A DNA stretch of 64,000 bases. Source: Mikania micrantha (Eukaryota; Streptophyta; Magnoliopsida; Asterales; Asteraceae). A program made the translations under genes and the position numbers. Positions 34,668 to 47,175 of this stretch are shown in pieces (within the stretch, counting starts at the first letter, position 1; every line of letters starts with the position of its first letter). The DNA lies in contig CM018680.1 of the NCBI GenBank assembly GCA_009363875.1, positions 68,649,139-68,713,138 on the forward strand. The letters are read 5' to 3'. The notes under the pieces are model-generated. The model saw only the letters and a program-made list of their open reading frames with translations, was not told the DNA's origin and searched no databases.

Positions 34668-35150
34668 ATGGTAGGCAAGACGCTTAATTATCATTAACAG
34701 CAATGTACTATGCAACTTAGTATGTGGTGGGATGGCGTCTGGGCGGGTCGTAGGCTCGACTCAGGGATATGCCCTATATATAAGCATACTGAGTTGGATA
34801 ATACAGTGGTGTTAATGAGATTAAGGTTGTTACCGAGGGGATGCATGAATGCTTTTGGGTCAATATCATAAACTTTTAAACACGATGCTTGTTAAACTAA
34901 TATTGAAGCTAATACATATGAATGCTATAGACTTGTAAACTTTGAAACGGTAAACTAAAGCTATGATGAAGAATGAATCGAATGGTAGGTAAAATGGTTA
35001 ATTATCATTAACAACAATGTCCTATGCAACTTAGTATGTGGTGGGACGGTGTCTGGGCGGGTCGTAGGCTCGACTCAGGGGTGTGCCCTATATATAAGCA
35101 TACCGAGTTGGATAATACAGTGTTGTTAATGAAGTTAAGGTTTTACCGAA
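34668..35150 (+). repeat. Two copies of a ~310-bp unit
   Basis: The block from ATGGTAGGCAAGACGCTTAA (34668) with GGCGGGTCGTAGGCTCGACT recurs from about 34983 with a few changes, including the CCCTATATATAAGCATAC segment. Confidence 0.8.
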
Positions 35151-38100
35151 GAGGTTGCAAAAGCTATTTTACAAATACTAAAACTACATGAACTCACCAA
35201 CCATTGTGTTGACTTTGTTTTCTTACATGCTTCTCAGGTGATACACAGGAATAGGCTCAGACTTCAGGAAGGCATACTAGGATACTCAGATAGAGGACCT
35301 AGTAGACTTTTGGAAAGCACAGATTTTGTTACAGAAGCAAATCACTTTCGATATCTTGTACAGATACAAGATAGATACATTTGATTCTTTTGATAGGTTT
35401 ATATAGTTAAATTACTGAACATTGTCAAATGTAATTTAACTTTGTAATCCTAGTTTGATGTTATTGTGCTTTAGTTATTCTTAACATTGATGCTATGTAA
35501 ACAATATGATCATTACGATTATCACTCACGATATCGCGCCCCGAGAACCTTCCGCCCGACGGGGACATCGATCCAACCCCGCCGGCTCGGGGTGTGACAA
35601 AGAACCTTAACCGTGCCAAGACGAACCTTTTCTCAAAAAAAATAAATATCAAGTTCGACGTGTTTGGTACATTGATGTTGTACATGATTCTAGAGGTACA
35701 CTTCAGAGATGTTACAATATATTATAGTTGCATGTGTAACCAGAATATGGAGCTCGAGAAAAAGATTTCGTACCCGACAGACCTTGGCAGCAGTATTGTA
35801 AACTCCTTGATGCTAGGCTTCAGCGCTGGACCGAGAGACCGATGGTTTCCGTTGGGAACCAAGACACCTGACTGGCATCAATTTAAATGCAATAGCCGGA
35901 CGTAGAGAGACAAGAGTCGGGGCACCCGCCTCGATCGGCATCTGAATATGTTGTGAGCTTCGTGGATGTGGACAAAGAAATGAGGACTTTGTGAGAAATA
36001 ATGCCTTTGATGTAAAGAAGAATTCATTTAAGGAACTAAAAATGTGGTTCTCGTGGTGCATGCATAAATAAGCAAATTTGCTGCAACGTGTAAGGGATAT
36101 CCGGACGAGTAATGGTGGGATATTGAAATGCCCAGGCTAAGCTTCTATTCAAGGAACTGTCCTGAATAACTAGACTGGAAATGGCGCTAAGTTTAGAACC
36201 TACTTTAACCGGTGTGATAACTGGCTTGCAATCGGACATTTCGGTACAAGATAAAATATCGTAAGCATAAGCAAACTGACAAAAACAAACCATCATGTAG
36301 TTGAACATTGATTCCAAGACAATGATGCAAGGGCCGATATGATTCGTCTTAAATTTTCTTGATAAAGAGTGAATAATCTGACGGATCAACGTGTCACAAG
36401 ATGCAATTAGGATAACGTCATCAATGTAAAGAAATATATAAGCGGTTTGAGAACCCTTTCTGTAGACAAATAAGGAAGTGTCACAAATACTACTTTTGAA
36501 ACCGCACTTAGAGATGTATGTTGCGATCCGATGATACCAAGCCCGTAGAGCTTGTTTTGGCCCATAAAGTAAATGGTTGAATTTGCAAACATGTTTCGGT
36601 TTTGTGTCATATAGAACCCCGGTGGTTGAAACATATAAACCTTTTCTTTTAAGTGAGCATGAAGAAACGCATTTTTAACGTCCATATGATGAATAGGCCA
36701 AGAATTGTCCGAATGGTGGTGGGTTTTACCACAGGACTAAATGTGTCAGCACAATCTATGCCTACTGTTTGACTCTTTCCATTAACTACGAATCAAGCTT
36801 TGTGTCATTCCAATGAACCATCGGCCTTAAATTTATACTTAAACAACCACATACAACGAATAATGAGTAAATCCGTAGGTCTCGGTACTAATTAATTCCC
36901 ATGTATCGTTAGCCAATTGAGTGTCATATACATTAGTCATGGCAACTTTCTAGTTTGGATTAGTGAGAGTGGTGAGATGGGATCTAGGTAGTGGGGAGAA
37001 TGAAGGAGATGCCACAGTGTGTAGGGATAGAGAGGTGCGGGTTTGACTATCCCTGAGCGAGACCGGGTTTGCATGGGATTGGGACAGTGTCTTGCATAGG
37101 ATAGTTTGATGGTTGAAGAGGTGCTTGTGATGATGTGAGAGGTGTCAGTTGCGGGTAAATTGATTTGTGGGGATGGATTTTCGTTGGGTGTTGAGCTATA
37201 TGGAGGGGAGTTAGTTGATGTGGGGCCACTAGTTGAAATTGGAGCTGATGGATTTAATGGAATAGTGGGGTGGGTAAAAAATAATAGGAAGGGTTCAAGA
37301 AATATGTGTGGACGAGTGGGGTTGAGTTTGGTGATATAGGAAGGAAATTGAGTTTTATGAAAAACGTGCCGTGAAAAAATTGTTTTGCCACTTGAAATTT
37401 CAAGGAAACGATACCTGCGATAGTTGGTCGGGTATCCAAGGAATACACACGATGTGGATCGAGGGACTAACTTGTGGGTAGCATAGACATCCGAAAACGT
37501 GAAGATGATCATAGAATGGGGTTTCATGGTATAATAGAGAGGTGGGAGATAGATTTTGGTGGATTTTATTGGAGAGAATGTTGTGTAGGTTAGAATCCGT
37601 ATGAGGGGCCTCGACCCAAAAAGTGGACAGGAGGGATGCTCGAGTAAGTAAGGTGAACATGATTTCGTTTAACAACGAATCATCCGTTCGGATTTCTCGT
37701 TTTTTTGGGACGTGTGTGGGTATAAGAACAGAAATTGGATTCCGTTGTTTTTGGCAAAGTTTTTGAAATTGGTGTTATCGAACTCACCTCCCATGTCACA
37801 TTGAAACGATTGTATTTTCGAATGAAATCGAATTTCAATATATTTATGAAATTGAACATATTTGTCAAACGGCTAAGATTTAAATGTTAAAGGGTAAACC
37901 CATGTGTATTACGTAAAATTGTCGGTTAACACCATGTAATATTTGTAACCGACATGGCTCAAAATTGGTGATATCACAAATCAAAATGCAAAATTGCAAA
38001 TGGTAAGAAAGCACGATAAATAGAATCAGAAAACGGTAATCGTTTATGTTTGGACATCTAACAAGCATGATAAATAAATGGAAATTGTAATTTATTACAA

Positions 38101-39451
38101 GAAATAAAATTATTAGAACGAAGAAACTCCATGACTGGTTGTCCTGGGTGACCTAGACGGTTGTACCAAAAAGAGTAATTTTTATTGGAAATAAAGCAAG
38201 CAGTTGCGGCGGAAGCATGTTTGGTGAGCAGGTAGCGATCACTTGAGCTATTGTGGCGACTGAAGATCGTGTCATCCTTGAAATCCTTCAAAGAAAAACC
38301 AAACGGGTCAAATTTAATAGACTGTAATTATCAATATTGAGTTTTCGCACCGAGATAAGGTTTTTGATAATGTTAGGATTAAATAGAATGGATTTTAGGT
38401 GAAGAGGTTTGGTTTTTGTTTGAATGGTAGAATTCTCGGTTCCGAGTACAAGAATCTTGTTGACATTACCCACGAATATTGACTCTATAGGCGAATACGA
38501 AGAAAAGTAGAGAATTTACCTTGATCATTCGTGATGTGGTAAGAAGTGTCGGTGTCGAAATGCCACTGATCTTCCATATCCTCGGAGTCCATAAAGAGAG
38601 CTTGAACGACATCGGCTAGCTGAGTGGGCTGTTGTGGGTCAACCTCAGTCAAGTGGTCTTAGGCCTATGACATTCCAAGGGCTAATTGTAAAGTTCTAGG
38701 CCTGTTGTTGGGTCCTGGATTCACTGGCAAGGGTTGTGCCCATCCTTGCGTTGGGTAGGGACACGAAGGGGCCCAATATGGATAGGAGCCCAGTATGGAT
38801 AAGGAGATCCGATGTGGGTTGTTTGGCCATAGGAGCATGTCCATGTTGCTGACTAGAAACACGATTTTGAGACCTACTAGTTTTGCGGTTGGTGTCACAA
38901 TGGGTAGTAGAGGATCGGTGGGCCTATAAATCACGAGCAGGAGTATGGTTGGTGACGACAGTGGCAACAATAGGGGGTTGGGGATACCACATCACAGGCA
39001 ACAAGACGTCGGATTTCCGATTGAAGTTCGTTGCAGGCAGTATCCTGTGATGGAAGATTGCGGTTGAGAGCAGATCTGATGGCATCATATTCACTCGGGA
39101 AGCCTCGGGCAAGATAAATAACCCATTGAGTGTTATTGATCTTACAATCAACCGCCATGAGTTTGTTCGCGAGTTCACAGATTCTATGACAGTAAGCTTC
39201 AATGGAAGGCATGCAACAAGTGTGATGCTGGATAGTTCACGTTGGAATGCTACACTGCTGCTCCTTATTATGTGTATGTGTTAATTCACAACTTTTAAAA
39301 ATTTGAAATGAGTGAAAATTTGCGTTACCATGTAAATATTTGTTTATTATGATGAAAACTTACACTGGTGTATGTAAAATTCTAAACGAATATGAATTTA
39401 GGTTGTACTTGTCGGAGTTAGTTGGGTTGGGTGATTACTTGATCCAAATCC

Positions 39452-39530
39452 TATGTATGTATGTATGTATGTATGTATGTATGTATGTATGTATGTATGT
39501 ATGTATGTATGTATGTATGTATGTATGTAT
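39452..39530. repeat. (ATGT)n microsatellite, about 20 units
   Basis: An uninterrupted tetranucleotide run. Confidence 0.97.
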
Positions 39531-39788
39531 CATCATAAACCTTTTTATTACATTAGGATATGCTAACGTTTATTTTCGTCTCATCTCTAAACCCAATTGA
39601 TTAATAGGTTTTTACCGGATATGTTGGATTTTATCGAAACCTTTCATTTAATTGAAGTATGTTTTATTATTAGTAGATAAGCTAAATTTTAACTACGGTT
39701 ATAAGAATAAAATTTGTTTCAATCATGTCTCACAATGAAATCCCATTCGATATCAATTATTACCTCAAATGCCACCCATTTAAATATC

Positions 39789-39854
39789 ATATATAATGAA
39801 GTATCGACAACTTGTTCATACAGAACAGATAAGTTGGAACTTAGACGGGGTCTC
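39789..39854 (+). promoter_or_regulatory. Putative TATA box and 5' untranslated start of the SCPL gene
   Basis: CATATATAATG (39789-39799) is followed by leader-like sequence up to GTCTC, which continues after the inserted LTR element at 41363 toward the ATG at 41390. Inferred from position only. Confidence 0.4.
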
Positions 39855-41357
39855 TGAAGACTTGGTAGCCTCTCAATCAGATTGTAAACTCAGAAAAAAC
39901 AAAGCTTTTATTGAATAAAATTGAGGTACAAAAATAACCTAAAATCTTAACCCCTATTTATAAGAAAACAAAACACAAAAAGTCAAAACTCTATCCCTAA
40001 AAACATTCCAAATAAACAATCTAATCCAATAGTTTATCTAACCTTAAACTTTAAAACTCAATTAAGATAAACCAAAACAATTAAATAAAGTTTCTAACTT
40101 TAACCCCTTAACTATTTAGTAATTACAAGATTATTCCAACAATCACCCCCCTAATCTTGTAATTCTTGATGTGGCTCTCTCCTTTCCTTTCACCTTCCCA
40201 CACAGGTTCTCCTCTTTTTCTTTTACCACACAGGTTCTCTTACTTAGCCCACACAGGTTCTAATCACTCCCACACAGGTTTTAATCACTCCCACACAGGT
40301 TTGCTTCAGCCCACACAGGTCTACTTCAGCCCACACAGATCTTCTTCTCCCACACAGGTTTGGTTTCTTCAATGGTTCTTCTCCCACACAGGTCTTGAAC
40401 CACTCTGATATCCCACACAGGTTTAATTACTCCTATACTGCTTCACACAGCACCAACAATCACCAATTTATCACAAATTGATGCTTCCAGAATCACACAA
40501 AATTGAAATTGAAGCCTTCACAGCCCCTCCCAACTTGTTCCAGCCCTCACAGCCTTCAAGATGAGTCCGATTGAAGCTCTCACAGCCTTCAAACCCAAGT
40601 TCGAACCTATCACAGATCATTGGCAGCCTTCACAGCTCCCAGTCAACCCTGATTGAAACCCTTCGCAGATGTAAACCCCAACTTCGAGCCCTCCAACCTG
40701 AATCACACAGGTTCTGATCGAAATTTTGATTGCCTCACGCAATCAATTTCCGCGGATTCCTTTTTTTTCTGCCAACTAAATTTTGAAATTGATCGTTCCA
40801 CCTGAATCGCACAAGATCCCGATCAAATTTCTTGATTGTGTCACACAATCAGATTTTGACACACAATCAGATTTTGACAACTTCTCCGATTGATCAATCG
40901 CAAGTTCGCAGCAGCAACTTTTCCTAGTTGCGAACCAACTCAGCAATTTCTTCTATCTTCGACCCACTGCTTCCGCTGCAACAGCAACCACAGCAGCCAA
41001 AGGCTGCTGCCTTCTCGACTCCAAACTTCACGACTCTCAAACCGGCAGAGAACTTAGCTCTGATACCAATTGAAGACTTGGTACCCTCTCAATCAGATTG
41101 TAAACTCAGAAAAAACAAAGCTTTTATTGAATAAAATTGAGGTACAAAAATAACCTAAAATCTTAACCCCTATTTATAAGAAAACAAAACACAAAAAGTC
41201 AAAACTCTATCCCTAAAAACACTCCAAATAAACAATCTAATCCAATAGTTTATCTAACCTTAAACTTTAAAACTCAATTAAGATAAACCAAAACAATTAA
41301 ATAAAGTTTCTAACTTTAACCCCTTAACTATTTAGTAATTACAAGATTATTCCAACA
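39855..41357 (-). mobile_element. Miniature LTR retrotransposon (1503 bp, coding-free) with target duplication GTCTC
   Basis: Two 287-bp LTRs (39855-40141 and 41071-41357) differ at two positions seen by eye. GTCTC flanks both ends (39850-39854, 41358-41362). In minus sense the 5' LTR is followed two bases later by TGGTATCAGAGC (41057-41068), and the 3' LTR is preceded by the purine tract TAGGGGGGTGAT. The 930-bp interior has no gag or pol. It must be mobilised by another element, probably copia-like. The near-identical LTRs indicate recent insertion. Confidence 0.92.
40196..40425 (-). repeat. Eleven spaced copies of CCCACACAGGTT inside the miniature element
   Basis: The + strand motif (C)CCACACAGGTT recurs every 15-35 bp; in the element's sense strand it reads AACCTGTGTGGG. 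Looser CACAGCC motifs continue to about 40640. Confidence 0.85.
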
Positions 41358-41389
41358 GTCTCAAGCAAAAGCAGCCTCAAGTGAAAATC

Positions 41390-41525
41390 ATGACAAGATA
41401 CATTCTTATCTTTCTCTTCTTTCAATCATGTCTCACAATTAAATCCTCTTCCAGATAAGTTGTTAGAAGACTTCCTGGATATGCTGGTGATCTTCCTTTC
41501 AAACTAGACTTTGATTATGGTTCTA
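41390..41525 (+). pseudogene. SCPL exon 1 (signal peptide and LPG motif)
   Basis: The ATG at 41390 opens a hydrophobic signal-peptide-like stretch (YILIFLFFQSC). A TAA at 41456-41458 is followed in the same frame by VVRRLPGYAGDLPFKLDFDYG, which matches the mature N-terminus of SCPL proteins. Exon end not certain. Confidence 0.75.
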
Positions 41526-42740
41526 AATCTTTGAGTGTTTGGTCAAACAAATAGCGATGTGGCTCATTGTTTGTGATTTAACGTTTTAAGTTCAATATTT
41601 TCATTTTCATTTCAATTGTTTGTGATAAATGTTATCACTGCAAAGATGAGTTCTTATTTGAACGATTAGAAAATAATAAGAAGTATACTTAAACGAGCAT
41701 AAATTTTAGATACCGCATTGCTTTTTAGATACCGCATTGCTTTTCTAAAAATTACACCGTAAAAAATAGTGTTAAATTATTATTAAAATGAGTATATTAT
41801 TGTGTTTTAAAAAAATTTTAAAAATTATATGTTTAGCTCCATGTAAATTGTAACGCATCGTTTTGTCCGCTTGTTTGTAATTGTATTTTTTTTGTTTATC
41901 TCTGTATTTACAGATTTCCTAAATTAGTTTTGAAATACACAATGATAAAAAAAACACAATTATTTACTTTTAATAGGTAAAACACAATGATAAATAACAA
42001 AAAAAAATATTAATGCATAAAAAACAACGACAAAACAACACCAAATGATCTAAAATATAAAACACGATGATTAATATATATAATGCAATCACTTGAAATA
42101 AAAACGATGAGTTTTAAAAAACAAAAAATTTAAATAAAACAACTGTGTATTTTTTTTAACATGTAATACATAAAAGTTAAATAAAAATAAATTCATTTAA
42201 TATATAGAAAAATAATGATAAAAAATAAAATAAAATACAATGATAAATACATATTATACACCGACCTAAACGTAAAACATAATGATAAATACATATTACA
42301 TAATGTGAGAAATCAAGAAGGTATTGTTAGGCTAAAATCTCTTTGGTACAAGAAATTTATTGGATGTATAAAAACCAATGACAAAATAACATAAAATGTG
42401 TTAAAACGTAAAACATAATTATGAATACATATTACCCAATGACCTAATACATACAAAACAATGACCAATTTACCGTTTTTAAAAAATTAGGAAAATGAAA
42501 CATGTCAAATTTACAATCTTTTTACCGTTTTTTTTATTAAAAGACTTTTTCCTAGAATCCTATATTATATGTGTGTTTCTTTCTAATTAGCATTACGGGA
42601 CCAAAAGGGTTATTTTAGCCAAAGTGTAGGTTGACCGTGAGAACTGTCGGTGAGAGGTGTCTAATAACTACTGCTATTTGTTCACAAAAACACGTGTTCT
42701 TATGTTTTTAAATTATTCTTTGAATTATTTTGTATCGAAG

Positions 42741-42897
42741 TTACATGAGAATAGGAGACAAGGGCATGAAGACTTTGTACTTAATTGTTGAATCAATGAG
42801 AAATCCACAAGATGATTCTCTTATTTTCCATCTTCCTGGCGGTCCAGGGGCTTCTTCCTTAATTGCTGTCATATGTGAAGCAGGCATATCGTACACA
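42741..42897 (+). pseudogene. SCPL exon 2 (GGPG oxyanion-hole region)
   Basis: After an AG acceptor at 42739-42740 the frame reads YMRIGDKGMKTLYLIVES and then LIFHLPGGPGASSLIAV. The family has a tryptophan before L/TGGPG; here it is H. The frame closes at a TAA at 42898. Confidence 0.8.
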
Positions 42898-43378
42898 TAA
42901 TTATGTATGTCTTTGCTTCTACCATTTCCAGCAAATTTATGCATTTAAAATTAATTAAAAAAAAACTTAACCATAACAATTTAACAATTTCAAACAGTAA
43001 TTTTTGTAACAACTAAAAAGTGAAATGCCATTAGTTTTACCTAAATTCCAAATCAATTCTAAAATGAGAAATACGTGTTGCTAGAGGGTGTTGATCATAC
43101 CATCAGGTGGTTCGACCCAAATACAAATTCCCGTTTTGCGGATTTTTACCACGCGTATAAAAACTTGTCAAATACTATTCATAAATTAATTTTGTTTAGA
43201 TGTTAATACTAAATGCCAATATTATCTTTGTTTGTAAATTATTGTTAACATATTGTTGTATATATTCTTTATGAAATGTAAACTACGTAAACTAAAAATA
43301 TAGATTGGTTGTAACATTTATATATTGCGTTAATTATTTTAGACAAAATCATTTGAGTTAGGTGATGTTTTTTTTTTT

Positions 43379-43813
43379 GGGAAAATTGTCATAATGATCA
43401 TTGTTGACCACATGTTTACCAAAATGATCACACAGATTCCGGCGTCTAAGACGCTTATTTAGACGCCCCTTTAGACGCCCATTTTGTGTACTTTTTTACA
43501 ACATACGGGCCCACATGTCGGCGGCTTTGTCGGGGTGTCTAAGACTCCTTTTCTACCGGCGTCTTGGACGCCGACTTAGACGCCTTTAGACGCCCTTTTT
43601 CTGTAAAGGCGTCTAAGTCGGCGTCCAAGACGCCGGTAGAAAAGGAGTCTTAGACACCCCGACAAAGCCGCCGACATGGGGGGCCGTATGTTGTAAAAAA
43701 GTACACAAAATGGGCGTCTAAAGGGGTGTCTAAATAAGCGTCTTAGACGCCGGAATCTGTGTGATCATTTTGGTAATTTTTTGGTTAACATTGATCAAAT
43801 TGGTAATTTTCCC
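43379..43813. mobile_element. Foldback MITE with GGCGTC-rich arms, 435 bp
   Basis: The two halves are almost perfect inverted copies around CTGT at about 43602-43605. The ends are GGGAAAATTGTC and GGTAATTTTCCC. The arms consist of GGCGTC/GACGCC and GTCTAAGAC repeats. T-runs on both sides (11 and 8) may be the target duplication, in which case the element went into an oligo-T tract. Confidence 0.88.
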
Positions 43814-43820
43814 TTTTTTT

Positions 43821-44060
43821 TAACCGGCGAATGTCTCAATCATGTGAACCCACTGTTTCCAGGCCATGTCACAAAGGTCTAATTACCTGGACCTCCCATA
43901 AGCCACCACAACCACCCTAGGAGGAAACCTCACTGGGAAAACCCTAACCTCCCACAGACCCCTTTTTCGCTGTAGGAGGGATTTGAATCCAAGACCTCCC
44001 GTTTGGAAGAATCTTGGGGTACCATTGAGACAATGCATCTTTTGGTTGGTGTTGTTTTTA
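43821..44060 (-). mobile_element. Possible tRNA-derived SINE remnant
   Basis: On the minus strand GTCTCAATGGTA resembles an RNA polymerase III A box, and GGATTCAAATCC about 40 bp later resembles a B box. About 170 bp later the sequence ends in an A-run, into which the foldback MITE is inserted. No clear target duplication was found. Confidence 0.4.
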
Positions 44061-44468
44061 ATGAGGTCACAAATTCAAGACACTTCAAGCCTCACACAAA
44101 GCTTTGTTAAAGACTTTATCTCTAAGATGAGAGTTTGTCCTAGCCTCCTAGGTTCAATCTCAAGCAAATGGTAGATTTGTTTGGGGTAGTGTAACGATAA
44201 TAGGATAAATTTAAAATTTTAAGAAGGAAAAAAAGATGGGCGTGTGAGTTGCAATTCTAAAATAGTTGGGGGTGTGAACTGCAAATCTAAAAATTTGTTG
44301 AAATTGGATTCATGTAGGTCCCCTTCATATAAATACGGGTAATCTCGCATTAAATTTGAATCCGGGCGCATGGACACAGGTTCACATGCTCAATCAATTC
44401 TACAATAATTCAATTCTCAAAGTGAGATTTGACATGATTTAGACTAATAATTTGTTGTAATTTTATAG

Positions 44469-44595
44469 ATGGCTAATATGATATTCGTGGATATATATGC
44501 CTACTGGTGCTGGTTTTTCTTACACTGAAACCCAAGAAGGGTGGGTTAGCAATGATACAATTTTATCTACCCATTTTAAAGACTTCATTAAAAAG
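44469..44595 (+). pseudogene. SCPL exon 3
   Basis: After TTTTATAG, MANMIFVD continues with a shift of frame into MPTGAGFSYTETQEGWVSND and DFIKK, ending at a GTTCAAG donor-like site. It matches the VDSPVGTGFSY region of SCPL proteins. Confidence 0.8.
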
Positions 44596-46426
44596 GTTCA
44601 AGATAAATCTTACTATTATAATAAAAAAAAATTATTTTTGACACTTGTCATGTCTTTAAACCAATATTGCCATATGTTTTCATTTTATCATCTAACTCAA
44701 CATCTCTTTCATATTAAATAATTTTATTAATTCTCTTATTAAATAACTAAAATATTAATAATAATATTTACTTTCTTAATGTTAAAAATAGTTTTAAATA
44801 AATTAAAATCAATTTAAAAAATCACATTAAAAAAGTTTCTAAAATATTATTTTTTTCTAAAAATCAAAGATTTTTAAAGACAAGAAATATATGTTACATC
44901 GGTATATAGAATTTTCTTTTCTGTAAAACAAGTTTTCTATAAAAACATTTTTTAAAAAAAAAAAAGAAATAAACTATAAAACAGAGATTTTAAACAACAT
45001 GATTTTTATAAACAAATAACATTTTTAACACGAAATGCTTAAAAAATAATTACTTTAAAAACTAAAAGTTTTAAAAATGATAGGGAAAATTGCAGTTTTG
45101 GACATTTTGTTTAATGATATTTTTAAATTAGGTCACTTAGCTTTAATAATTAAAAAATGGGTACCTTACCTTTTTGATTTTGATACTGATAGCTTTTAAT
45201 GTTAATTAGTTTAAAATTTTCAGCTCTTACAATTTAAAGAAGTCGAGTATCAATTCTTTAATTATTAAAGTTTTTAATTGATTTTTTCATCATTTAATAT
45301 ACTTGATAATACTTAATTTATTCATTTAATTTTAAAATATTGTTTTATAATTAATTTTTATTAATAGTTATTTTATATTAAACCCCGTGTAATACACGGG
45401 GTAATAATCTAGTTTTATTAATAATCCTAAATTTATCACAAGTAGCAAAATGCGTTTTAGATAAGCATGATTCACAGGAAAACATATTCAAATAATCTTT
45501 CTGCACCAAATATTACTAGATGGTTCTGTTATTTTACTTTCTTTTTTTTATCATGTGCACATGCTTACGTGATAAATCCCATGGTGTTCTTATAGTACCC
45601 GACTAATCAAAAAGAACACAAAAATGCGACTACAAGCAACCAGTTGGTTGCTAGATAATCTGCATTATTAGAGTTTGATTTAATAACTCTAGATGTTACC
45701 TACCAAAAAAGACTGTAAAAGGATGTTCTTTAAGGTCCGAGTGTACCTGATTGTTGGAAGGCAACCGTCCTCCTTTAATTTTTTTCCATTAGTATATATA
45801 TGTTAAATGTATATTGTTTATACATGATTACATAAATAAAATTTAGTTTAATTGTCTTTTTTTAACATGTCTCAATCCGGTTTGACCTAACCTAACATGA
45901 ACAAAACATAAAAAGTTTTATTATACAACATTCATCAAATGACCCTTAAAAAATTTCACTCACCATGAAAAAATTCAGGGTCCGTCACTTTTTAAGGTGT
46001 TCAATGCTTTCATCTTTTTCCGCAAGTATATATATAAAAGTATAAAATTAATATTGCCTATCTAAACAAAATCCATGTTATCCGGAGTGAGTTACACTAC
46101 CTCAAGTGAAATATTGTTACGACACTTATTTGCACCTTTTTTTCGAAAAAAACAGGAAGTGTTTTGTCACCAATACAAGGCGAGAGTGATGTTTAATTTT
46201 TAAAAGTCGCTTCTCTTGCTTGTTTCCATCTTCATGTGTTTCTTTAAATTATGTTCACTCTCTACGTGGATCTACGTTAAACGAACGCAAACAAACATCG
46301 ACGTAAAGCAACCACGTCATAATGTGCATCATGCTAACTAGTTATTTTCATTTTGCTTATTATCATTGTGTTTAACAAAGACGTACCCCAACATCCGATG
46401 AATGCATTTGTGGTGATGATTATATA

Positions 46427-46430
<4 letters not shown>
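44596..46430. other. AT-rich intron-like DNA
   Basis: No genes seen. Apart from the Helitron-like end at 45383-45412 it is low-complexity A/T sequence. Confidence 0.4.
45383..45412 (+). mobile_element. Helitron-like 3' terminus
   Basis: The perfect hairpin CCCCGTGTAATACACGGGG is followed by TAATAATCTAG and then T, the CTRR end with a hairpin about 8 bp upstream expected of plant Helitrons. The 5' end (A/TC) is not fixed; a TCCTATATTATATG at about 42555 is one candidate. Confidence 0.55.
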
Positions 46431-46474
<44 letters not shown>

Positions 46475-46476
<2 letters not shown>

Positions 46477-47175
46477 AGCTGGATCCAATACAAAGGGTTT
46501 TTAACGTGAGAAGGTAGGAAGGAATCTAGGCCTTTGATCAAATAAATGAATGGTTAAGATCTAGTGGTCCCCACATCTTATTTAGAACTTGCGTGAAACA
46601 GAGCTGAAAGGGTTAAAAAGAAATTGGCTACATTTGTTGACTTTTTTTTAAGGAATCAAGTTCCACCATTCTTTTGAAAATCAAATAACTTTTAAAAGCT
46701 CAATTATTTTTAAAAAAAATTACACCATAAAATAGAGAATTTTATTATCTTTAATTTGAGTATAGTATTGTTATAGTTTTTTTCGATTTTTTTTACGTGG
46801 TACGTGATTCTAATGCCTGGTACGTGATTATTGGTACGTAATTATGCAGTTATTCCTTTGATATGAAAGGTAAATGACGGTCTGTAATTTTCATATAACG
46901 TGGTACGTAATTATATTGTCCGTAATTATGCATTTTTCCTTTGATATGAAAGGTAAATGACGGTCTGTAATTTTCATATAATGTGGTATGTGATTATATG
47001 GTCCGTAATTATGCAGGTGGTCATTGACTATGTCTGTTAAATTACAGTCCAGAATTTTATAAATCATGGTCTGTAATTTTATATGGACGATTATGCCCTT
47101 TACCCATATGACACATGGCGCGTTCCTATGGCTTCCTACGCTTAGCACGTTAATTTCCTTTGTATTATAACCGTC

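Larger units (their letters stand above)
31151..35599 (+). mobile_element. Solo LTR of about 4.45 kb with target duplication AAGAA
   Basis: It starts TGTAACATCTGTGCC and ends GGCTCGGGGTGTGACA. AAGAA lies at 31146-31150 and 35600-35604. It interrupts the copia RNase H, and removing it and one AAGAA restores continuity. There is no primer-binding site, polypurine tract or coding region inside. Termini and length fit a Tekay-type gypsy LTR. Inside are a TATA box, a TTCGG-rich tract, a TGCTAA minisatellite and two sets of longer repeats (listed separately). Confidence 0.88.
31012..39245 (-). pseudogene. Degenerate Ty1/copia gag-pol, split by a solo LTR
   Basis: Read leftward: gag piece (SIEAYCHRICELANKLMAVD, 39212 down), protease region (WHFDTDTS near 38560, altered active site), GAG-preintegrase motif (FWYNRLGHPG near 38160), integrase C-terminal part (HVFGCLCYP near 37485, VFLGYPTNYRRYR near 37440), RT (MDVKNAFLHAHLKE near 36685; MIRQIIHSLSR to PDIPYTLQQ 36389-36060) and RNase H end. 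After the solo LTR (31151-35599), the C-terminal ADVFTK signature follows at about 31110. The frame then changes into a CLCPPT tail ending near 31030, and an LTR-like TGTTAACC starts at 31024. The joint across the insert is in frame in RNase H. Many frameshifts; no function. Confidence 0.88.

Noticed and set aside
39600..39660. RFLPDML...FHLIE reading resembling another SCPL exon 1
   Set aside because: Only a short, gapped similarity by eye; too weak to call.
43830..44050. A tRNA gene on the minus strand
   Set aside because: A- and B-box-like motifs exist but no cloverleaf arms or anticodon stem can be formed; a SINE remnant fits better.
46338..46541. Frames rich in Ile-Tyr repeats
   Set aside because: Translations of TA microsatellites.
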